Shown here: positions 7,289-12,068 of the stretch, in pieces | Layout: each line of letters begins with the position of its first letter | How positions within the stretch are numbered: position 1 is the stretch's first letter | Source of the DNA: Synechococcus sp. PL34863bin_39 | GTDB taxonomy: Bacteria; Cyanobacteriota; Cyanobacteriia; PCC-6307; Cyanobiaceae | Direction of reading: 5' to 3' | DNA: 12,068 bases | Assembly (NCBI GenBank): GCA_011523155.1 | Contig: WTHL01000183.1 | Span: 1-12,068, forward strand | Notes under the pieces: generated by a model | Told to the model about the DNA's origin: nothing | Database searches by the model: none | What the model saw: only the letters and a program-made list of their open reading frames with translations | Made by a program: the position numbers and the translations under genes

Positions 7289-7504
7289 ATGCCAGCACTG
7301 ACAGTTCACGTGAACGGTGAACAGCGCACCGTGGACGCGGACCCATCCACCCTCGCAAAGGTGATGGAAACCCTGGGCCATCACCCGAAGCTCGTGGTGG
7401 TGGAATTCAACGGTCTGATCGTGACACCGGAACGATGGGCGGACCAGATCGTGCAAAGCGGTGACAACTTGGAGATCGTCACCATCGTGGGTGGGGGTTC
7501 CTAG
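7289..7504 (+). CDS. thiS: sulfur carrier protein ThiS
   Basis: ThiS is the small ubiquitin-fold protein that carries sulfur, as a C-terminal thiocarboxylate, to thiazole synthase ThiG. The 71-residue product has the beta-grasp pattern: LTVHVNGE at 4-11, LAKVMETLG at 22-30, VVVEFNGLIV at 36-45, and the C-terminal EIVTIVGGGS. The family normally ends in an exposed Gly-Gly; here a Gly-Ser follows the first two glycines, so the terminus would need trimming or is read differently. The gene lies 45 bases after thiE, matching its pathway role. ThiG and ThiF are not in the window. The DUF1517 gene begins about 22 bases after the stop. Confidence 0.93.
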   Translation: MPALTVHVNGEQRTVDADPSTLAKVMETLGHHPKLVVVEFNGLIVTPERWADQIVQSGDNLEIVTIVGGGS

Positions 7505-7526
7505 AGTCAGCAGAATCGCCCGCCCC

Positions 7527-8498
7527 GTGTTGAAGCATTCCCTGCTCCCTCAACGCAACCGTTCGATTCACCGCCTGCTCCGTCGCAGCGTCTCGGCGAT
7601 GCTTATTCCCGTGTTGCTTCTGGGGCTGATCCTTCTGCAGCCCGATCCCAGCTACGCCGCCCGTGGCGGACGCATCGGTGGTGGCAGCTTCAGGGCTCCA
7701 ACCATGCCTCGCTCCGGTGGCTACGGCCGCACCTATGGAGGCGGGGGATACGGCCGTGGCTATGGAGGTGGAATCGGATTCCCCTTCATCATTCCGTTTT
7801 TCGGGTTCGGCAGCATGGGTGGGCTGCTGGGTCTTTTTGCACTGATGGCGGTCGTTGGCGTGATCACCAACGCGGTGCGTGGGGCCGGCGCTGGATCCAC
7901 CAACCGGATCGAGAGATCGGATGCGATCAGCACCGGGCCGGTCACGCTCATCCAGCTCCAGATTGGACTGCTGGCCGGCGCCAAGGAACTGCAACAGGAT
8001 CTACGGGAGCTTGCGGCAACAGCTGACACGAGCTCACCCAGCGGGTTGCAACGGGTGTTGCAGGAAACGACCCTGGCGCTTCTAAGACAACCCGACCTGT
8101 GGGTCTACGCCAATGTCGAAAACGGCTCTGTGCCCTTCAACGCAGCAGAGTCCACCTTCAACCGTCTGTCGATGACGGAACGCAGCAAGCTGCGTGAAGA
8201 ACTCACCACCAATGTCGGTGGTTCTCGCAGCACCGGATCCAACACGATCAACAGTGTCGGTGAGGCTGACGCCACTAACGAATTCATCGCAGTCACCGTT
8301 CTCGTCGCCAGCCGCCGTGCGATCAAGCTGAGGGCGATTGACGACAACGAAGGTCTGCGGGAATCCCTGCGGATTCTCGGCTCCACGTCATCCAGCGATC
8401 TGATGGCGCTGGAGGTGATCTGGCAGCCCGACGGCGCCGGTGATGTGCTCAGCGCCGAGGAACTCGTCACCGCCTATCCGAATCTCCAACATCTCTGA
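7527..8498 (+). CDS. DUF1517 membrane protein
   Basis: The product from the chosen start has 323 residues. The N terminus is basic (KHSLLPQRNRSIHRLLRR), followed by a hydrophobic stretch and an Ala-type cleavage region (PDPSYAARGG near 40-48), consistent with export. A Gly/Tyr/Arg-rich low-complexity stretch covers about 46-83, then a hydrophobic segment at 85-116 and a soluble C-terminal domain of about 190 residues with LIQLQIGLLAGAKELQQDL and LRILGSTSSSDLMALEVIWQP. This architecture is typical of DUF1517 proteins of cyanobacteria and chloroplasts, whose function is unknown. The start is uncertain: GTG at 7527, TTG at 7530, and an ATG at 7599 that would cut into the signal segment. A longer frame overlapping thiS is open upstream but is a shadow. 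No functional link to thiamine is evident. Confidence 0.85.
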   Translation: MLKHSLLPQRNRSIHRLLRRSVSAMLIPVLLLGLILLQPDPSYAARGGRIGGGSFRAPTMPRSGGYGRTYGGGGYGRGYGGGIGFPFIIPFFGFGSMGGLLGLFALMAVVGVITNAVRGAGAGSTNRIERSDAISTGPVTLIQLQIGLLAGAKELQQDLRELAATADTSSPSGLQRVLQETTLALLRQPDLWVYANVENGSVPFNAAESTFNRLSMTERSKLREELTTNVGGSRSTGSNTINSVGEADATNEFIAVTVLVASRRAIKLRAIDDNEGLRESLRILGSTSSSDLMALEVIWQPDGAGDVLSAEELVTAYPNLQHL

Positions 8499-8641
8499 CC
8501 GACCACAAGCCCGCCGCCGGCTCAGCGTTGCGCCAACTTGGCAGGGACGTCTCCGGGTTCAGGAATCACTGAATCTTTCAAGACCGGCAGTGTTGCCTGC
8601 ATGCATGAGATCCACCATCGTGCGCCCATCTGCCCAAGGAC
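8499..8641. other. intergenic stretch with two small inverted repeats
   Basis: The gap between the DUF1517 gene and the 58-residue ORF holds GCCAAcTTGGC (8532-8542), an 11-base palindrome-like element, and TTCAG/CTGAA (8558-8562 and 8569-8573) with a six-base spacer followed by TCTTTC. The second is too weak to call a terminator with confidence. No promoter boxes stand out. Confidence 0.3.
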
Positions 8642-8818
8642 ATGGCCAGGCGCTCACCCGAGTGGATCAATTCAGCGGTTCTGCTTGAAGCCATGGTCCG
8701 CTATCAGGAGGGACGCCTGCCGAGATCGATGCGGCTCTGGATCGAAGCGTTGTTGGAACTGGATGGAGACCCATCTGAACCACTCCTGCCCGAGGTTCAG
8801 CTGGCTCGAACCGAGTGA
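8642..8818 (+). CDS. 58-residue protein of unknown function
   Basis: An ATG at 8642 opens a 58-codon frame ending with TGA at 8816-8818. The peptide begins MARRSPEWINSAVLLEAM and continues with RYQEGRLPRSMRLWIEALLE, a likely pair of amphipathic helices, then an acidic tail LPEVQLARTE. Codon choice resembles the neighbouring genes (many C/G third positions), which supports coding. AAGGA ends only one base before the ATG, which is too close for a good ribosome binding site; an internal ATG at 8693 is an alternative. I do not recognise the family. The last 22 bases overlap the 3' end of larB on the opposite strand. It follows the DUF1517 gene on the same strand after 143 bases. Confidence 0.6.
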   Translation: MARRSPEWINSAVLLEAMVRYQEGRLPRSMRLWIEALLELDGDPSEPLLPEVQLARTE

Positions 8819-9489
8819 GAGCGGAGGATTCGGAGCGCAGCCATCGCAGCGCCGAAGCCGTTGTCGATATTCACCACAGCAAGACCGGGAGCACAGCTAG
8901 CAAGCATGCCGTCAAGCGCTGCACGCCCTCCTGCGCTGACCCCATACCCAACCGACACCGGGACGCCGATCACGGGCTGAGGAACCAGTCCCGCCAGAAC
9001 CGTCGGCAAAGCCCCCTCCATCCCGGCGCAGGCAATCAGCACATCAAACGTCTCAAGACGTGGCAACTGTTCGAGCAGTCGATGCAGGCCGGCGACGCCG
9101 ACATCAAGCATCAGCTCGGCAGCAGCGCCATGGCAATGCAAGGCCAGCTGCGCTTCCGAGGCAACCCTGAGATCACTGGAACCACCACCAAGCACCATCA
9201 CCGAACCAACCTCTGGGCTCGGCTCAGGGAACGTTCCAAGGGTGAGGCAATGGGAGGCCTCATGCCAGTGAAGAAGCTCGGCAAGGCCGTGCGCACGCAA
9301 ACAGGACTCCACGGCCGAAGCCTTCTGAGCATCCACCCGGGTCACAAGAGAGGGCTCTCGACGTTGTGACGACTGGCGAAGAATGGCAGCAATCTGTCGA
9401 GGCGTCTTGTGCTCACCCCAGACAGCTTCCCTCAGGCCGATCCTGGCTGGTCGCTGCCAGTCGAACCGCACGTCAAAGCACTCGGTCAC
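8797..9489 (-). CDS. larB: nickel pincer cofactor biosynthesis protein LarB
   Basis: LarB carboxylates and hydrolyses nicotinic acid adenine dinucleotide in the first step of making the nickel-pincer cofactor of lactate racemase-type enzymes. The 230-residue protein has the LarB N-terminal segment RIGLREAVWGEHKT at 16-29 and a PurE-like C-terminal domain: GGGSSDLRVASEA (101-113), DVGVAGLHRLL (129-139), CAGMEGALPTVLAGLV (154-169), VIGVPVSVGYG (173-183), MLASCAPG (195-202) and VVNIDNGFGAA (205-215). The start is taken as GTG at 9489 because it forms a GTGA overlap with the stop of the upstream gene; a TTG at 9498 is also in frame. Older annotations call such proteins NCAIR mutase- or PurE-related. 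LarC and LarE partners are not in the window, so its role here is unproven. Confidence 0.9.
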   Translation of the reverse strand: MTECFDVRFDWQRPARIGLREAVWGEHKTPRQIAAILRQSSQRREPSLVTRVDAQKASAVESCLRAHGLAELLHWHEASHCLTLGTFPEPSPEVGSVMVLGGGSSDLRVASEAQLALHCHGAAAELMLDVGVAGLHRLLEQLPRLETFDVLIACAGMEGALPTVLAGLVPQPVIGVPVSVGYGVSAGGRAALDGMLASCAPGLAVVNIDNGFGAAMAALRILRSHSVRAS

Positions 9490-9923
9490 TGGGGACAAAG
9501 CTCGCCTTCAAACACCAGCGGAAAGGGGTTGCCGCTGGCCATATCCAACCCCTTGCGAGCAAGGGTTTCAAAACGCTCCTGGATGTCGTTCACCTCAGCC
9601 TCAGGAATCGCTTTCCATTGCTCTCGGGTGGCCCAGCGAATCAGAAGCGTCGCTTCCTCAGCGTCCGGATCCCAGAGAAGATCACGCCCAAGAAAGCCAT
9701 CCTGCTGCGCCAGCCAGGGCTCCCAGCTTTTCTCTTCAGCTTCTCTCCACACACGCCGGGCCTCGGAGGGGACCTTGATCCGCAGATGCTCGACCACTGG
9801 CGTCTGAAAGGCCTGAGCCACCTGCGCTGATGACGGGATCTTCGGCATCAGGTCACTGGCAAAGGTCGCTGGTGCAACTGCAAGAAGTGCTGTCGCAAAC
9901 CAGCAGACGATACGCAGAACCAT
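9486..9923 (-). CDS. TIGR03792-type exported protein, unknown function
   Basis: This 145-residue protein has an N-terminal signal peptide (hydrophobic core about 4-18, likely cleavage after AFAS-like ATFAS at 19-23). The mature part has EHLRIKVPSEARRVW (45-59), WEPWLAQQDGFLGRDLLW (67-84) and LIRWATREQWKAI (94-106). This matches the pattern I know for TIGR03792, an uncharacterised cyanobacterial family that resembles ferredoxin-like antibiotic biosynthesis monooxygenase domains. A catalytic role is not shown. The ATG at 9923 lies two bases after the ispF stop, and its own stop overlaps the larB start (GTGA), so it sits tightly inside the operon. The C terminus carries a single cysteine. Family call is from memory of the motif pattern. 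Confidence 0.7.
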   Translation of the reverse strand: MVLRIVCWFATALLAVAPATFASDLMPKIPSSAQVAQAFQTPVVEHLRIKVPSEARRVWREAEEKSWEPWLAQQDGFLGRDLLWDPDAEEATLLIRWATREQWKAIPEAEVNDIQERFETLARKGLDMASGNPFPLVFEGELCPQ

Positions 9924-9925
9924 GG

Positions 9926-10411
9926 TCAGTTCGCCTGAAGCAACGCCACGGCCATGCAGGAAATCCCTTCCTCACGACCTTCCGGTCCGAGTGTTTCATT
10001 GGTGGTCGCCTTGACACCCACACACGCGGGGTCAAGGCCGATGCGACCCGCGATCGCAGACCGCATCGCATCAATGTGGGGCTTCAACTTCGGACGTTCA
10101 GCCACCACCACCGCATCAACGTTCACGACTCTCCAGCCGCGTTCAGCAACAAGAGCAACCACCTGCTCAAGCAGACGCAGACTGTCAGCACCTTTCCAAG
10201 CGGGATCGTCAGGGGGGAAATAGCGGCCGATATCGCCCAGGGAAAGCGCTCCGAGCAAAGCATCCATCACCGCATGGACGAGCACATCGGCATCACTGTG
10301 CCCATCAAGCCCAAGGCCATCCGGATGGTCCAGATGCTGCCCTCCAAGAATCAGGGGGCGACCCGGAACAAGCCGATGGATGTCATAGCCATTGCCGATC
10401 CTGATCTGCAA
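9926..10411 (-). CDS. ispF: 2-C-methyl-D-erythritol 2,4-cyclodiphosphate synthase
   Basis: IspF cyclises CDP-methylerythritol 2-phosphate to MEcPP with loss of CMP, a step of the MEP pathway that supplies isoprenoids for carotenoids, chlorophyll tails and quinones. The 161-residue protein has the usual length and motifs: NGYDIHRL at 7-14 with metal ligands D10 and H12, [19 protein letters not shown] at 37-55 with H46, [12 protein letters not shown] at 59-70, KGADS at 73-77, and [20 protein letters not shown] at 131-150. The start is TTG at 10411, the only reasonable start near RIGNGYD, because the frame upstream has no ATG before the trmD stop at 10463. An AGGGA lies about five bases upstream. 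Gene order trmD-ispF-TIGR03792-larB with tiny gaps suggests one transcript. Confidence 0.96.
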   Translation of the reverse strand: MQIRIGNGYDIHRLVPGRPLILGGQHLDHPDGLGLDGHSDADVLVHAVMDALLGALSLGDIGRYFPPDDPAWKGADSLRLLEQVVALVAERGWRVVNVDAVVVAERPKLKPHIDAMRSAIAGRIGLDPACVGVKATTNETLGPEGREEGISCMAVALLQAN

Positions 10412-10462
10412 GTCATCCCTGCCATTCAGCTCATTGTCAACGACAGGCTGATTGGATCGGGG

Positions 10463-11173
10463 TTATTGCTGTTGCTGTTGCTGTTGCAGCCATTGCTGAT
10501 GGAGGTCGGGCCTCCGCTCGCGGGTGCGTTGCTCGCGCTGTGCCTGGCGCCAGGCATCGATGGCCGCATGATCACCGCTTCGAAGCACCGGGGGGACCTC
10601 CATGCCACGGAAGTCGGCAGGACGGGTGTAGTGAGGATGCTCCAGGAGGACATCACTGTGGCTTTCATCCACCAGTGAGGCAGCAGTGCCCACGGTGCCT
10701 GGCAGCAGACGGACAACACCGTTGATGATCGTCATCGCCGGAAGTTCCCCTCCGGTGAGCACGAAGTCCCCCATGGAGACTTCCTCGTCGGCAAGACCAC
10801 GGATGCGTTCGTCAAACCCTTCGTAATGGCCGCAGAGCATGACGAGCTGATCGCAGGTTTCAGCCCATCGCTGCAGATCACACTGCTGAAGTGGCTTTCC
10901 CTGCGGGCTCATCAGCAACACCCGCCGCCGGGACAGCACCGGGAGGGATTCAAAAGCGGCATAGACAGGTTCGGGCTTAAGCACCATGCCGGCCCCGCCG
11001 CCGTAGGGGATGTCGTCCACCTTGCGATACCGGTCTGTGGCGTGATCGCGGGGGTTGTGCAGATGCAGTTCGGCGATTCCCGCGGCGAAAGCGCGACCAA
11101 TCACTCCCAACTCGAGGAGTGGCGCGAATGCTTGAGGCGCAAGGCTCAGGACATCCAGTCGGAAGGGAGCCAT
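10463..11173 (-). CDS. trmD: tRNA (guanine-37-N1)-methyltransferase
   Basis: TrmD methylates G37 next to the anticodon of tRNAs reading CNN codons, using S-adenosylmethionine, and prevents +1 frameshifting. The 236-residue protein starts MAPFRLDVLSLAP and shows DDIPYGGGAGMVLKPEP (53-69), the knot segment SPQGKPL (89-95), LCGHYEGFDERI (113-124), SMGDFVLTGGELPAM (133-147) and LLEHPHYTRP (176-185). The SPOUT knot and the family active-site segments are intact. The odd part is the C terminus: after HQQWL the protein ends in seven glutamines encoded by a CAACAG repeat. The ATG at 11173 is 6 bases after the stop of the lyase gene. About 51 bases separate the stop from the ispF start. The usual neighbours rpsP, rimM and rplS are absent. 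Confidence 0.97.
   Translation of the reverse strand: MAPFRLDVLSLAPQAFAPLLELGVIGRAFAAGIAELHLHNPRDHATDRYRKVDDIPYGGGAGMVLKPEPVYAAFESLPVLSRRRVLLMSPQGKPLQQCDLQRWAETCDQLVMLCGHYEGFDERIRGLADEEVSMGDFVLTGGELPAMTIINGVVRLLPGTVGTAASLVDESHSDVLLEHPHYTRPADFRGMEVPPVLRSGDHAAIDAWRQAQREQRTRERRPDLHQQWLQQQQQQQ
10466..10486 (-). repeat. CAACAG hexanucleotide repeat at the trmD 3' end
   Basis: On the minus strand three and a half copies of CAACAG run directly into the TAA stop of trmD, encoding the glutamine tail. The unit is a multiple of three, so copy-number change would alter tail length without a frameshift. Confidence 0.85.
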
Positions 11174-11179
11174 GGTCGT

Positions 11180-11689
11180 TCAGCGTCCCGGGGCGGACAC
11201 GCGTCGAATCTCCGAACAGAAGCCCGCCTGCCGGGGCGTTCCATCGGGATCAACCAGCGTGTTGCTTCTGAGACGCAGATTGGGCTTGATAAACCAAAGG
11301 CGATCGATCGTCTGAGATCCATCGTCGTTGGAGAAACGCAGCTCCAGGCAACCATCCGCGGTCATCGTCCATGCGCCCTGACCCTCTGGCCCTGAGGCTG
11401 AGCCTCCTCGAGAGAGAGAGCCATCTTCCTTGAAGGTGAGAGAACTGAGCAGACTTCCCTGGCCGTCGCGGACCAGCAGTTGGTCGCTTCCATTTGAGTC
11501 CGGCTGATGACGGAGTTCCACCTCACCACGTTCACTCTGGTGCCAATCGTCTTCACTCTCGAGAGCGAAGGTGCTGCGCAGACTCATCCAGCGCCCGTCA
11601 CAGAGCCGGAGAAAGTCACGCAGGAGCAAGGGGGGAAAGGGAGGCTCAGACACGGGAACGGTGGGCGCCGAAGAACTGGCATCGATCAT
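11180..11689 (-). CDS. CpcS/CpeS-family phycobiliprotein lyase (chromophore attachment)
   Basis: Lyases of this lipocalin-like family attach bilins to cysteines of phycobiliprotein subunits in the light-harvesting phycobilisome. The 169-residue protein shows a diverged opening signature at about 26-38 (FLRLCDGRWMSLR, where the family has GxWxSxR), a central GAWTMT at 105-110, and the strong family ending RLWFIKPNLRLRSNTL (130-145) with FCSEIRRV (157-164). The Gln usual after the first Ser (SQRT) is Leu here, and the central region seems short, so it may be a specialised or accessory member such as a CpcU-like subunit. Substrate and bilin cannot be told from sequence. Start is the ATG at 11689 with no clear Shine-Dalgarno. 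It lies 6 bases before trmD and 45 bases after the upstream partial gene. Confidence 0.8.
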   Translation of the reverse strand: MIDASSSAPTVPVSEPPFPPLLLRDFLRLCDGRWMSLRSTFALESEDDWHQSERGEVELRHQPDSNGSDQLLVRDGQGSLLSSLTFKEDGSLSRGGSASGPEGQGAWTMTADGCLELRFSNDDGSQTIDRLWFIKPNLRLRSNTLVDPDGTPRQAGFCSEIRRVSAPGR

Positions 11690-11734
11690 GAGGAGATTCT
11701 CTCAGCCTCCCGGCGAAGAATCGAGACGACCGTC

Positions 11735-12068
11735 TCAGTAGCAGGCATCACCCGGTTCAAGCTTGGCGGCGGCTTCGGGAAACGTGCGTCTCCAGATCCT
11801 GCAGTTCTCGGCTTCGGTGAACTCAGAGCGATCAATCACAGGTGCAGGACGGAGTTCCGGAGGGGGAAGATCCGAAGTTTGCTCCTCATCAACATCGCTG
11901 ATCACGAATTCGGGCAGGTCTTCAGGGGTGGTTGGCGCACCTGGAAGAACGGGATTCGCACCGCCTTCCACAGGCGGCAATGACGGTTCCTCCAGACTGA
12001 TCGGTTGCTGTGTCCAGCGGCCGAGAAGGGCCATTCCGGAGAAGTAGCCCACGAAGCCAAAACCAAAG
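11735..12068 (-). CDS. partial membrane-anchored protein, unknown function
   Basis: The frame is open to the right edge, so the start lies outside the window. The visible part begins with a glycine/aromatic hydrophobic stretch (FGFGFVGYFSGMALLGRW, just inside the edge), which is likely the end of a membrane helix. A proline- and acid-rich linker of about 60 residues follows (for example PEDLPEFVISDVDEEQ), then a short basic and aromatic C-terminal module ENCRIWRRTFPEAA ending GDACY with two cysteines. A GTG at 12052 could in principle be a start, but it would cut through the hydrophobic stretch. I recognise no family. It is the first visible gene of the leftward run lyase-trmD-ispF-TIGR03792-larB. 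Confidence 0.65.
   Translation of the reverse strand, partial: FGFGFVGYFSGMALLGRWTQQPISLEEPSLPPVEGGANPVLPGAPTTPEDLPEFVISDVDEEQTSDLPPPELRPAPVIDRSEFTEAENCRIWRRTFPEAAAKLEPGDACY

Noticed and set aside
8558..8578. TTCAG/CTGAA hairpin followed by TCTTTC as a terminator of the DUF1517 gene
   Set aside because: A five-pair stem with a six-base loop and an interrupted T stretch is too weak to call.
9366..9830. Overlapping plus-strand frames opposite the TIGR03792 gene
   Set aside because: Several frames are open at once only because of high GC; the minus-strand frame has a signal peptide and conserved tryptophans.
10466..10486. Short tandem repeat as a CRISPR or mobile-element trace
   Set aside because: The unit is six bases without spacers and is part of the trmD reading frame.
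9830..10678. 282-residue plus-strand frame opposite ispF and trmD
   Set aside because: It is antisense to two genes with unmistakable motifs; the poly-Leu stretch is just the reverse reading of the CAACAG repeat.
1..12068. Novel defence, toxin-antitoxin or mobile system
   Set aside because: Nearly all genes are recognisable housekeeping families; no nuclease, transposase, integrase, terminal repeats, tRNA or array was seen on either strand.

Overview
The window looks like a core chromosomal segment of a fairly GC-rich unicellular cyanobacterium, most likely marine Synechococcus or a close Synechococcus/Cyanobium relative. This rests on a CpcS/CpeS-type phycobiliprotein lyase, a DUF3611 (Tic21/PIC1-like) membrane protein, a TIGR03792-type protein, a DUF1517 protein, the long two-domain cyanobacterial ThiE, and compact, strand-switching packing of housekeeping genes. 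A high-GC low-light Prochlorococcus is less likely but not excluded.

Layout. Positions 1-293 are visibly AT-richer and hold at most the start of one small ORF that leaves the window. Next comes a minus-strand block read right to left: pheS (3591-2584), NAD kinase (2472-1552), an OmpR-type regulator with a degenerate receiver (1552-878) and an exported DUF192 protein (878-294). The last three are joined by TGATG stop/start overlaps. The middle alternates strands with almost no spacing: surE (+), a DUF3611 membrane protein (-, stop 1 nt from the surE stop), ribF (+) and a 40-residue single-pass membrane ORF (-, overlapping the ribF 3' end). A plus-strand run follows: thiE, thiS, a DUF1517 membrane protein and a 58-residue ORF. 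From the right edge a compact minus-strand run goes leftward: a partial membrane-anchored protein, the bilin lyase, trmD, ispF, a TIGR03792-type secreted protein and larB. The last two share a GTGA overlap.

Functions. Most genes are housekeeping: translation (pheS, trmD), cofactors (NAD kinase, ribF, thiE, thiS, larB), isoprenoids (ispF), nucleotide surveillance (surE) and phycobiliprotein maturation. No mobile element, CRISPR array, RNA gene or defence locus is visible, and I see no clearly new multi-gene system. The points most worth a second look are the regulator that has lost its phosphorylation residues and is coupled to NAD kinase, two unannotated small ORFs, a glutamine-repeat tail on TrmD, a calcium-loop-like insertion in the DUF192 protein, and the coupling of larB to an uncharacterised secreted protein.
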